DNA from: Planctomycetota bacterium
GTDB lineage: Bacteria; Planctomycetota; UBA1135; GCA-002686595
Direction: 5' to 3'
Length of the DNA stretch: 64,000 nucleotides
NCBI GenBank assembly: GCA_020853575.1
Contig: JADYYP010000012.1
Span: 1-64,000, forward strand
Shown: positions 35,862 through 47,902 of the stretch, in pieces
Layout of the letters: the number at the start of each line of letters is the position of its first letter
How positions within the stretch are numbered: the stretch's first letter is position 1
Translations under genes and position numbers: made by a program
The notes under the pieces: generated by a model
The model's input: the letters and a program-made list of their open reading frames with translations, nothing else
Database searches by the model: none
Told to the model about the DNA's origin: nothing

Positions 35862-38582
35862 TCAGCTCGCGCGCGATGGGCGGCGTCGCCAGACGAGCGC
35901 CGCGAGGGACATGAGCAGGGCCGCGCCGCCCGCCGCGATGGCGATCCACAGCGAGCGCCGTGACGAAGTCGCGGCGGACGCGGGCTCCGGAGCGGCCGAC
36001 GATTCGGCGACGGCGATCAGCCCCGCTCCCCAACAGTGCACCAGGTAATCCTGCACTCTCGCGCGGCCCGCGCGCTCGCGCTCGCCGCGTGCCGCAGCCA
36101 GCGCGCGGGCTGGCGAGTGGCCGTGCGAGACGAGCGAGGTCACGCGCTCGAACAGGTCGACGGCGCTGCCGGCCAGCAGGTCCGTGTCGGTGTGGATCAC
36201 GCAGTCCGCGCCGGCCAGGACGAACGAAGCCGCGAGCCCGCTGCGCCCGTCGTCGCCGCGCGAGACGGGCCGGTTGGCCGCGCCGCACACGGCCAAGGCG
36301 ACGACACGCGCGGCTCGCCCGGACTCGATCTGCGTCGACCACACCGCGCAGTCCGCCGCGGACTCGGCGTGGAGCACGAAGCCGCTCGGAGAGTTGCGCT
36401 GAGGGTCGCTCGTCCCGTGCGCCACGATTTGCGCGAGCTCGCGTTCTCCCGACGCCAGCAAGGGTTCGAGCGCGGCCTCCACGCCGGTGTGGAGCTCGAC
36501 GCGCCCCGCGAGTCGCGCGCGCCACGCGTCGAAGCGTGCCTGCGGGATGCGCAGCGGCTCCAGCGGCTCGTCGAACGCCCCGTGCGAGGGCGGAGCGGGA
36601 GCCCCGAGGATCAGCGAATCGAACGACTCGGCCGCCGCGCGACCTCTGCGCCGCGCGCGCCGCGCCAGCTCCGCGGCGATCGGCAGCGACGGCGAGTAGT
36701 TGATCGCGAGCACGTCTCCCCAACGCGCGCCCGCGGCGTTGCGCAGCGCGTCGAGCGGGAAATGTCCGACGCTCTCGTCTCCGATCACGGTGACGCCGCT
36801 CCAGTGGTCGAGCTTCGCGCGTGTGCGCGGTCCGAGACCTCGCTGGTCGAGCTCGGCGAGAGCGCTCGCGAGCGCGGGGCTCGACCACTCGTTGGATTCG
36901 TGGATGGCGTTCGCCGCCGCGTTCGAGAATGCGGCGCACATGTGCAGCAGATCGCGCTCGGCGGCGATCAGCTCGACATCGACGCCGGAAGCGTCGACCG
37001 TCACCAGGTGCGAGAGTGTTCGACCGGGCTGGATCAGGAGCACGCCCGCGCCGTCGCGGCACAGCTCGTCGAGATCGCGCTCGAGCTCCGGCTCGGGAGC
37101 GTCGGCGAACAGCACGCTCGCGAGCCCGCCGACGGTGTGCAGTCGGTGGATCCAGGCCAAAGCCTCGCGTCCGCCGACGTCGGGCCCATCGCGGGTCACG
37201 AAGCCGCGCAGGAGCTCGCTCGGGATCATGTAGCGGTCGCTCGAGCGCAGGTAGGCGAGCCCGATGCGGCGTGCCGAGACGCGCTTCCAAGTCCCGACGA
37301 AGCCCGTGAACGAGTGCGTGAGGCGCGCGAGCGCTGCGTCGAGCGCGCCGGGCTCGCCGCCGGGCTCCACCGCGGCCGCGACTTCGAGCGCGTCGAGGAA
37401 GGCCGCCAAGGTCGCACCGACCACGCTCTCGCTCGAGGCCGTCGGGGGGTGCTCGCGGACGAAGCCCAGCGCCGCTCGGATCAGCTGCGCGTCACCGGTG
37501 TCGCACCCGATCAGCGCCAGCCGTGTCGCCGCCTCGACGCGCAGCGCCGTCGGCGCGCCGGGGTCGTCGCGGATCTCGAGCAGTCGTCGCTTGGCCGGCG
37601 CGGGATCGGCGCCGGTGGTGCGCGTGAGCTCGTACTCGGCTGTGGCGCGGCGCGCCGCGAACTTGAGCCGCGCGTCGGGGTCGACGCTGGCGAGCACCTC
37701 GATCAGCTCCAGCGTGCGCGGTCGATCGAGCCAGCGCAGCGCCTCGGCTTCGTCGTCGAGCGTCAGCATCAAGCGCATGCGATTGTCGAGCGCGTCCCAC
37801 AGCTCGAGCGCGTCGCCCGACGCCTCGGCGAGCTTCTCTTGGCGCGCGACCGCGGCTGCGGCGCGGTCGGGCCGGCCCATTTGGATCTCGAGCTGCGCGC
37901 GTGCGCTGAACCAGCGCTGGGCGATGGTCTCCTGGACGGCGACGTCCTCGCCGGGTGCGCTCTGGGTCGCGGCCGACCAACGCCGGACCACCGCGGGCTC
38001 GCGCGTGATCCACTCCGAGGAGGCGAGGTAGTCGTCGACCGCCGCCAGCTCCTGTTGCTGCGTGAGCATCAGCGCCAGCTCGATCTGCGCCTCGGCCATA
38101 CGCTCGCGGGAGGCCTCCGGCAGGGTCAGGACGAATTCGAACTCGCGCCGCGCGGCGCCGAACTCGCGCAGCTCGTTGAAGCGCATGCCGGCCCACATCG
38201 CGGCCCAGGTGCATGACTCCGGATCCGCGCCGAGCCGCGCGAGCTTCTCCCGCGCGCGCGCCAGCTCGCGGGCCAGCGCCAAGGCGTCCGTGAAGCGCTC
38301 TTCGACCTCGGACAGCGCCGCCAGGGCCTGGAGCAGCTCGCCCTCGGTCGAGGCGCGCGCCAGTCGCGCCAACTCGTCGTCCTGCGCCGCCGGAGCGAGC
38401 TCCGAGGCCGCGGACGTGGATGTCTGCTGCAGCGCGCGCGCCGTCGCGGGCGCCGTCAGCGCTCCACCGAGAGCGACAGCGAATCCGAGCGCCCGAGCTC
38501 CTTGCCGTCCGCGCTCAAGCGCACCACCGACCAGCGCACGCGCTCGGTCATCGGGGCGAGATCTGCGCTGCTGAGGACCCAT
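35862..38582 (-). CDS. CHAT-domain caspase-like protease with helical repeats and a C-terminal membrane anchor
   Basis: 906 residues as read. A hydrophobic stretch near 32-50 may be a signal or anchor; residues ~60-430 are alpha-helical TPR-like repeats. The CHAT domain spans ~560-860, with the catalytic pair His722 (AQIVAHGTSDP) and Cys766 (VVALAVCGAANRP), then GLAASFVLAGADCVIHT and DLFERV. A single membrane helix (877-898) precedes RRRPSRAS. CHAT proteases act on protein targets and in several bacterial systems cut gasdermins or partner proteins. Here it is the last gene of a sigma / anti-sigma-like / CHAT operon. The only nearby start, ATG at 38582, overlaps the upstream gene by 127 bases, so the true start is uncertain; a non-ATG start is possible. 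Confidence 0.82.
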   Translation of the reverse strand: MGPQQRRSRPDDRARALVGGALERGRQGARALGFAVALGGALTAPATARALQQTSTSAASELAPAAQDDELARLARASTEGELLQALAALSEVEERFTDALALARELARAREKLARLGADPESCTWAAMWAGMRFNELREFGAARREFEFVLTLPEASRERMAEAQIELALMLTQQQELAAVDDYLASSEWITREPAVVRRWSAATQSAPGEDVAVQETIAQRWFSARAQLEIQMGRPDRAAAAVARQEKLAEASGDALELWDALDNRMRLMLTLDDEAEALRWLDRPRTLELIEVLASVDPDARLKFAARRATAEYELTRTTGADPAPAKRRLLEIRDDPGAPTALRVEAATRLALIGCDTGDAQLIRAALGFVREHPPTASSESVVGATLAAFLDALEVAAAVEPGGEPGALDAALARLTHSFTGFVGTWKRVSARRIGLAYLRSSDRYMIPSELLRGFVTRDGPDVGGREALAWIHRLHTVGGLASVLFADAPEPELERDLDELCRDGAGVLLIQPGRTLSHLVTVDASGVDVELIAAERDLLHMCAAFSNAAANAIHESNEWSSPALASALAELDQRGLGPRTRAKLDHWSGVTVIGDESVGHFPLDALRNAAGARWGDVLAINYSPSLPIAAELARRARRRGRAAAESFDSLILGAPAPPSHGAFDEPLEPLRIPQARFDAWRARLAGRVELHTGVEAALEPLLASGERELAQIVAHGTSDPQRNSPSGFVLHAESAADCAVWSTQIESGRAARVVALAVCGAANRPVSRGDDGRSGLAASFVLAGADCVIHTDTDLLAGSAVDLFERVTSLVSHGHSPARALAAARGERERAGRARVQDYLVHCWGAGLIAVAESSAAPEPASAATSSRRSLWIAIAAGGAALLMSLAALVWRRRPSRAS

Positions 38583-39169
38583 CGAGGCTCGAACGACCGG
38601 ATCGACAGGCAGAGCTTAGCGGTCTGCGGGTCCTGATTGGCGTCCGAGAAACGCAGTTCCCAGCGCGAGCCGTCCTCGACGAAGCCGGGCTTGCGCGTGT
38701 CGCTCCAGGCGAGCTCGACGCCCGCCGCGAGCGCGCGCCCGGGAGGACTGAGCTCGATGCGCTCCAGGCGCTGCGAGCGTTCGCCGAGGTGTTGGTCGTC
38801 GCCTGAGTCGAGGTTTCCATCGCGCAGGCTCTGGGCGAGCCAATAGACGCCCAAGCCGACCAAGAGCGCGGCAGCGGCGGCCAGCATCAGCCCCCCGGCG
38901 CGCAAGGGTGCGGGTGTCGCACGCTCGCGCCGGTGAAACGCGGCGCGCACAGCCTGGCGGTCGCGCTCGGTGGTCGCGGAGCGCGCGCTGGCGATGTCGG
39001 CGCGTTCCAGCTTTCCCTCGCGTTCGAGCTCGCCGTGCAACGCGCGCAGCTCCGTGAGGCGCGCGGCCAACTCGGGCCGACGCTGGAACAGCGCGCGTGC
39101 CTGGGGAGCATCGGGCGCAATGTCGCCGCTGACGATCCCGAGAAGCAGGGCGTCGTCTTGGCTGGTCAT
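38456..39169 (-). CDS. Membrane protein, probable anti-sigma factor / FecR-like regulator
   Basis: 237 residues. A cytoplasmic helical part (1-108) contains LLLGIVSGDIAPDAPQARALF, a layout like ASD-type anti-sigma domains. One membrane segment (about 111-132, LMLAAAAALLVGLGVYWLAQ) and an extracytoplasmic beta-rich domain follow (RIELSPPGRALAAGVELAWS, RWELRFSDANQDP, VRWSVVRLSADGKELG). Placed directly after an ECF-type sigma gene with ATGA overlap at 39166-39169, it most likely holds that sigma factor at the membrane. No zinc-finger HxxxCxxC is present. Confidence 0.7.
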   Translation of the reverse strand: MTSQDDALLLGIVSGDIAPDAPQARALFQRRPELAARLTELRALHGELEREGKLERADIASARSATTERDRQAVRAAFHRRERATPAPLRAGGLMLAAAAALLVGLGVYWLAQSLRDGNLDSGDDQHLGERSQRLERIELSPPGRALAAGVELAWSDTRKPGFVEDGSRWELRFSDANQDPQTAKLCLSIRSFEPRWVLSSADLAPMTERVRWSVVRLSADGKELGRSDSLSLSVER

Positions 39170-39768
39170 AGGGTCCTCCTGCGATGCGGCTCGAGCAGCT
39201 CGCGCAAGCGCTCGAGGCCGCGGTAGTAGCGAGCTTTGATGGTGTTGACCGGTTCCGCGTAGCGTTCGGCGATGACCTCGAAGGAGAGCTCCTCGAAGTG
39301 CCGCGCGCGGATCACGTCGCAGGCCGGCGGGCCGACGCGTTCGATGCACTCCGCCAAGACGCGCGCGTCGACGGCCGGTTCCTCGCTCACGGGCTGCTCG
39401 GCCCGGGCCAGGTGTCCCTCGGAGTCTTCGACGTAGAGGCGCCGGCGATCGCGGCGTTCGAAGGCTTTGAGCAGCTCGTGTTGGGTGAAACGGTAGGCCC
39501 ATGTTTCCAGGCTCGCGCGACCCTGGAAGCTCGCCAGCTTGGACCACAGTGCCGCCAGGGTGCTCTGCTCCACCTCGACCAGCTCATCGGCGCCCAGAGG
39601 CGCGCCGTAGCGGCGGTGCAGCTCGCGCAGCATGGCGGGAATGCAACTCAAGCGGCCGATCAGCTGTTCCGAAGCGATCGCGTTTCCGGCACGTGCTTGC
39701 TGCACCAGGTCCAGGTCGGACCGGTGCGCGGCGAGCTGCTGCCGGCTGCGCTCAGGGGGGGCGGACAT
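39166..39768 (-). CDS. ECF-type sigma-70 factor
   Basis: 200 residues. Region 2: LVEVEQSTLAALWSKLASFQ and SLETWAYRFTQHELLKAFERR (core-binding and -10 recognition helices). Region 4: IERVGPPACDVIRARHFEELSF (split by family spacing) with the helix-turn-helix VIAERYAEPVNTIKARYYRGLERL. Two-region architecture and length are those of ECF sigma factors. It heads a translationally coupled operon (ATGA) with the anti-sigma-like gene and the CHAT gene. The ATG at 39768 is chosen as first Met before conserved sequence; the upstream 55 codons are unconserved. Confidence 0.88.
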   Translation of the reverse strand: MSAPPERSRQQLAAHRSDLDLVQQARAGNAIASEQLIGRLSCIPAMLRELHRRYGAPLGADELVEVEQSTLAALWSKLASFQGRASLETWAYRFTQHELLKAFERRDRRRLYVEDSEGHLARAEQPVSEEPAVDARVLAECIERVGPPACDVIRARHFEELSFEVIAERYAEPVNTIKARYYRGLERLRELLEPHRRRTL

Positions 39769-40024
39769 GCGCTTGCGACGGGAGTGTAACGCCCCGCCGT
39801 GCGCCGCCGTCGATTGGATGCTGAGACCCCAGGTCATGTTCCGCTGGACCGTTGGTCCGACGGAAGCGCGCGGAGTTGCAGCGATCGGAGAGTTTTTGCC
39901 AGGACTCTCCGCTCCCTCGCCGGGGCGGCGCACCGTGTGAACGGGTGCGGAAGGAGTAGCACCCTCGCCGCCGGCTGTTACGCCGCGTGAGGCACTCGGC
40001 GACCCCCGCCCGCGGCGCGGATGA

Positions 40025-40128
40025 CGCTCCGCTCAGGTGATCAAGTTGTTCGACTTGGGGCTGAGCAGGCCCTTCAAGCGGCTCATCACGTTGGAGTGGA
40101 TCTGGCACACGCGGGATTCGGTGAGCGC
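40025..40128. repeat. Left 104-bp direct repeat of the island (displaced sigma-gene 3' end)
   Basis: Identical over 104 bases to 51328-51431, same orientation. It encodes the last 32 codons of the WhiG/FliA-like sigma gene plus its stop and six bases beyond, but no other part of that gene is present here. Immediately inside the island the sequence diverges. Confidence 0.97.
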
Positions 40129-40183
40129 TACGGGCCGACGTGACCTCGTTGAACTGGCCCCAAAAGCTCGCCTACCCCTCCGT

Positions 40184-43100
40184 TCACGTGGACATGCTCG
40201 ACTCGAGACCCTTGCAGAGCATGTCGTGCACGTAGGTTGACTGGTCCTCGTCCTGGAACACGATGTTGCGTCTCTGCATCGCAGTTTTGTCCATGCCCCA
40301 GAGCGTCCGCATCGTCGCGGAAGACGTGTTGGAGACGATGTAGGAGTCAAGCCGCACGTTCGGGTCACCGAGGCGCTGCTCGATTTCCTTGATGGTGCTG
40401 TGGAACTGGATCTTCGGATCCGAGGCACCTAGGTTTCGGACGCCCTTGGGGTCGACGAAGATGACGCGCTGCGTCGAGTCGTCGATTAGCCACAGGATGA
40501 AATCGGGGTGGAAGTTGCCCGCTTCGAAGAAGCCGACGCCCTTTCCGCGGCTGAGGTTGCGGAGCAGATAGAGCGCGCGGCTCGCGAAGAACGACTCGTG
40601 GCTGTCGTGGAACGCCCGCAGGTCTTCCACGAAGCGTCGCTCGCCCTTGTTGAGCGGCGTCGGACTGACCTCGACCACGTTGGACTCGAGGTAGAGCAGC
40701 GGCTGATAGAGGTGCGCGCCGAACCAGATAGCCTTGAGGCCCTGGAACTCCCAACGCTTCATCTGGCCCTTCTCGATCGCCGCCTTCAATTCTTCGAGCT
40801 TCGAGACGATCTCCGTCTGCGAGCGGTCGATGAGGATCCGGTAGTAGCTCTCGTCAGGCGTCTCCCTCACGCACAGGAAGTTGGGGTCATCGCCCTCGAG
40901 CTCGCGGTACTCAAGGTGCGGCAGCTCCCACGCGCGCTTGCGGAACATGTAGTAGCGCTCGGTGTACTTCCGGAGCAGCGCCAACGCGATCTCCTGCCAC
41001 TGCCGGACGCGCTCGAAGGAGTCGAACTCGAGCTCCACCTCGGGGATCAGCAGTCGGTACCAGCTCTGGTCCGCGAGGAGTTCGGTGATGCCAGCACGCG
41101 TGAGGTTCAAGTTGAACCAGCCGCGCTCGGCCTTGAAACGCTCCAGCTCGAAGTAGAGCGCCTCGACGTCGAGGAACGCCACGTGGCGCGCGGACAGATG
41201 AGCTACGTGCGGGTTCATCTCGACCTCACCGACACCTAGACCACTCGACCGCATGGCCTGGATTTTCGGGTACCAGTTCACCTCGACCAGGTTCCTCTGC
41301 AGGTACTCCGTGCTCACGTCCTGCTCCGGATCCGGCCTGGAGACCGTAGGGATCGGTGCCAGCTTGCGGAACGCGTCGCCGAAGTCGGTGCTGACCCCGT
41401 TGATGGTCTTCTTGAGGCGCACCGTCATGAGCTTCTGCTTGCCCAGGTTCTTGATGACCGGCAGCAGGAACTCAAGTCGATCGTCGTTCGCCGGCAACCC
41501 CTCGTCTTCGAGGAAGTCGCGGAACTGCGCCATGTAGTCCGCGTGAATCCCGAAGATGCCGAGCGTCTCGAGCACGCCGATGTGCTTCGGTCGCTCGACA
41601 CGGTCGGGGAGCTCGACGCGCCCACTCCGCTTCAGGCTCGTCTCGAAGCCCTTCAAGCGCACGCCACGGCCAAAGAGCTGGATGATCTGCGCGCCTTCGC
41701 CCTTGCCGACGTTCATCAGCCCCATCGTCGACACGCGCCAGCTGGACCAGCCTTCGGTGAACTTCTTCGAACCGATCAGCAGATTGACCTTCGAGCCGGG
41801 CCGGTTGATGTCGTGGAAGAGAGAACCCGCAAACTCGCGCTCACCGGTGGCCAGTCCGCTCTCCTCGCACAGCTTGACGAGCTTGGAATCGTCGCCAACG
41901 TTGATGACCCCGAACGCGTCGTTCTCGGCGCCGAGCCGCAGTGCGATCTCGCCCGTCGCGCCCTTCAGGTTCTCCACGTACAGCCTTCCGCCAGCCGGTG
42001 CGTGGAACAGCATGGCGAGGGTCTCGTCGAACACTTGCGCCGCGCTCAGGCCGCTCGTGTGGAGATACGTGAAGCGTCCGGCGAACAGGTTGGCGCCCTT
42101 CGCCGTCACGAGACCTTGGTTGAGGACGCGCTCGATCCTCTGGATGCTCTGCGAACGGTTCGCGACGTAGCTCTCGAGGAACTTCAGGATCTCGACGATG
42201 TCCGAGGCGTCCTGCTTGGCGAGCGTCGCGGTGACGCTGCCACCGACGAAGATCCACAGCGGCTTCTCGATCTGGAAGCGCCGAAACTCCCGGTCGCGCT
42301 CGTGATGCAGTCGCTGTTGCTGGAAGAACGAGAGGAGGCACGCCGTGAGGTAGAGGTCTTGATGGTCGCGCTGCGTGCCTGCATCGAGGTTGAGGATCTG
42401 GTAGTCCTTGCCGAATCCGTCGCCGTAGAAGTAGCGGTACGAGTAGTCGAACAGCGTGTTCTTGGCGTACTGCTCGGTCAGACCCGGGTTGCCCTTCACC
42501 GCCTGCCCGAAGGTTGCGGAGTACTCGAACGAGAAGCCCTTCTCACACAGCGCGTTGCGGAAGCGCATCCACGCGCCATCCCCACCGCCGGAGGTGCCGC
42601 GGTGACCTTCGTCCACGAGCACCAAGTTGTTGCCCTCGAAGGCATCGACGGCGACGGTTCGCTCGCCCATTTCGTCGCGGAGGCGCGTCACCTCGAGGAT
42701 CTCGACGGCGCGGCCGGTGAACAGCCCCCGCCCATCCTTGTCGAACAACTCGGCCTCGATGCCCGCCGTCTCGAACTCGCGCAGGTGTTGCTGGGAGAGC
42801 CCCTCGTTTGGCGTCAGCAGGATGATCCGATTGAGGTCGCGCCGCCGATCGCTCCGCGCCAGGTAGTGCTGGTACTGGAGGATGTTGGCGTGCATGACGA
42901 GCGTCTTGCCGCTTCCAGTAGCCATCCAGAAGGCGAGCTTGTTGAGCTGCGGCCAGGCCTCTTCCTCGACGTCCAATAGCGCGAGTCGATCGCCCTCGGG
43001 TTTGTCGGCGCTGAAGCTCTCGATCTGCCCATTCACGGCCGCCAGGAGCGACCTGGGATCGCGGAAGTAGCGATCGAGGTAGACCTCGGTGAACAGCAGC

Positions 43101-43474
43101 GTCAGGTACTGGAAGTACTTCCACACCAGAGGTGCTTCGCCGCGCGTGAGCCGGCGTTCGTTCAGCCGCCGCGTGTGTCGGACGATGTTCTGGTCGTACT
43201 CCAGCAACAGCTCGGTCGGAAGGTGCGTGAGGTTGTAGAACCGGGCCGTGAGCGCGTGGTGGAAGCGATGGATGTTGTTCTCGTCCAGCCCTTCGAGCTC
43301 CGTCCCTCTCAGTGGCTCGGCCAGCTCCTCGAAGCGCTTGGCTCCGAACAGCGAGAGCATCCACTGATTGAGCACAAGCTTGTGGGCAAACGGAAGCTGC
43401 GGCTTGCGCTTCCCCCCGCGCGCTTTGGGCGCCGCGCCGTCGCCCTCGGCCTTGCGATCCGTACCGCGAGCCAT
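40184..43474 (-). CDS. Type III restriction-like helicase-nuclease (Res subunit)
   Basis: 1096 residues. Superfamily 2 helicase core: Walker [15 protein letters not shown] (183-196), [14 protein letters not shown] (motif Ia), DEGHRG (289-294, motif II), SATFGQAV (motif III), and the C-terminal RecA lobe with [18 protein letters not shown] and [10 protein letters not shown] (motif VI). Near residues 985-1012 a PD-(D/E)xK-like nuclease site appears: [12 protein letters not shown] and VIFVDPKG. It would translocate on or unwind unmodified DNA and cut it. The ATG shares one base with the stop of the DUF1016 gene (TGATG), showing coupled translation. Partner of the methyltransferase at 44727-47855. 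Confidence 0.88.
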   Translation of the reverse strand: MARGTDRKAEGDGAAPKARGGKRKPQLPFAHKLVLNQWMLSLFGAKRFEELAEPLRGTELEGLDENNIHRFHHALTARFYNLTHLPTELLLEYDQNIVRHTRRLNERRLTRGEAPLVWKYFQYLTLLFTEVYLDRYFRDPRSLLAAVNGQIESFSADKPEGDRLALLDVEEEAWPQLNKLAFWMATGSGKTLVMHANILQYQHYLARSDRRRDLNRIILLTPNEGLSQQHLREFETAGIEAELFDKDGRGLFTGRAVEILEVTRLRDEMGERTVAVDAFEGNNLVLVDEGHRGTSGGGDGAWMRFRNALCEKGFSFEYSATFGQAVKGNPGLTEQYAKNTLFDYSYRYFYGDGFGKDYQILNLDAGTQRDHQDLYLTACLLSFFQQQRLHHERDREFRRFQIEKPLWIFVGGSVTATLAKQDASDIVEILKFLESYVANRSQSIQRIERVLNQGLVTAKGANLFAGRFTYLHTSGLSAAQVFDETLAMLFHAPAGGRLYVENLKGATGEIALRLGAENDAFGVINVGDDSKLVKLCEESGLATGEREFAGSLFHDINRPGSKVNLLIGSKKFTEGWSSWRVSTMGLMNVGKGEGAQIIQLFGRGVRLKGFETSLKRSGRVELPDRVERPKHIGVLETLGIFGIHADYMAQFRDFLEDEGLPANDDRLEFLLPVIKNLGKQKLMTVRLKKTINGVSTDFGDAFRKLAPIPTVSRPDPEQDVSTEYLQRNLVEVNWYPKIQAMRSSGLGVGEVEMNPHVAHLSARHVAFLDVEALYFELERFKAERGWFNLNLTRAGITELLADQSWYRLLIPEVELEFDSFERVRQWQEIALALLRKYTERYYMFRKRAWELPHLEYRELEGDDPNFLCVRETPDESYYRILIDRSQTEIVSKLEELKAAIEKGQMKRWEFQGLKAIWFGAHLYQPLLYLESNVVEVSPTPLNKGERRFVEDLRAFHDSHESFFASRALYLLRNLSRGKGVGFFEAGNFHPDFILWLIDDSTQRVIFVDPKGVRNLGASDPKIQFHSTIKEIEQRLGDPNVRLDSYIVSNTSSATMRTLWGMDKTAMQRRNIVFQDEDQSTYVHDMLCKGLESSMST

Positions 43475-44726
43475 CAGCGCGCCCCCTGCATCGGCCGACG
43501 CGCTTCGAACAGCCGCCGCTCGCGCTCGATCTCGCGCCGCAGCTCGGCTTCGGAGGGCAGCACCTTCACGTACTTGGCCGCGAAGATCTGTTTGCTCTCG
43601 TTCAGCACGGAGTAGCGCGCCACGGCTTCGTTCTTCTCGGCGCAGAGCACCAGCCCGATCGTCGGGTTGTCGCCCTCGGTCGTGAACTGGTCATCGAACA
43701 TCCGCACGTAGCTGTCGATCTGCCCTATGTCCTGGTGCGTCAGCTTGCCGACCTTGAGGTCGATCAGGAGGTAGCACTTGAGAATCGTGTTGTAGAAAAC
43801 GAGGTCGACGTAGAAGTGCTCGTCCTCGAACGCCAGGCGCTTCTGACGGGCGACGAACGCGAAGCCCTTGCCCAGCTCGAGCAGGAAGTCCTGGAGCTGG
43901 CCGATGATGGCTGCCTCGAGGTCCGACTCAAGCAGCACACCGCCGTCGGGCAGCGCGAGGAAGTCGAGCACGTACGGATCCTTGAGGGCGTCGATGGGCG
44001 TGGTCAGCTCCTGACCGGACCGGCCCAGCGCGAGCAAGCCCTGGCGATCGCGGCTCTTGAGCAGTCGCGCGAACAGCAGGGTGTGGATCTGCCGCTCGAG
44101 CTCGGGCACGCTCCAGCCGCTCCGCTCGGCCTCGATCTCGTAGAACGAGCGCTCGGAGCGATGCTCGACTCCCATCAGGGCCCTGTAGTGCGACCAGCTC
44201 AGCGCCGGCGAGAAGCCCTCGAGCGTTTCGGTGTGCTGGATCGCTGCGGCGAGGCCAGCGCGGACGCCGTCCGAGCCCTGCCTCGGCGCTGCTCGGGATT
44301 CGTCACAAGGCTTGTGGCGAATCTCTTGAGCCGCTGCTTCGGCGCGCTCTGCACGTAGGACCGGGGCGCGGTCGGCGTACAACACGTAGAACTGGCGGAA
44401 GTACTTGAGGTTCGTCTCGGAGAAGCCGCGCCCGAAGCGCTGGGTCAGCCGTGTCGCGAGCTCCGCGACCGTGCGTTCGCCATAGCCGGCGCGAGGTTCG
44501 CCGCCTTGCATCGAATCGACGATCTCGCGTCCGACGTGCCAGTAGGCGAGCACCATCGCACTGTTCACCGAGCGCACGACCTGCGCCCGAGCCTCATCGA
44601 GGATCTGCGCCACGCGAGCGAACAGTGCGTCGGCCCCAACGCGCCTCGACGGGATCGGCACAGCGGCGGAGGCGCGCTTGCGACGCGTTCGCGGAGTCTT
44701 GGCGCGCGGGGACTTCTTCTTCGCCA

Positions 44727-44727
<1 letters not shown>
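43474..44727 (-). CDS. DUF1016 (YhcG-type) PD-(D/E)xK nuclease
   Basis: 417 residues. A lysine-rich start, then the DUF1016 N-terminal helical domain ([83 protein letters not shown]). The C-terminal nuclease domain contains [24 protein letters not shown] and [10 protein letters not shown], the D...D/LK active site. A ~40-residue insert (near 125-165) separates the two halves of the N-domain and is unusual. Such proteins commonly accompany restriction systems, where they may act as nuclease or DNA-targeting accessory. One-base stop/start overlap on both sides. Confidence 0.87.
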
Positions 44728-47855
<3,128 letters not shown>

Positions 47856-47902
47856 CGAGGGGTTCCTGTCGACTGCCGATCCTTGAACGCGAGGCGCGAC
47901 GC

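Noticed and set aside
34747-37290. 847-codon minus-strand open frame across the secreted protein and the CHAT gene
   Set aside because: It is the complement frame of two supported genes, has Arg/Ala-rich composition without motifs, and arises from third-position GC bias.
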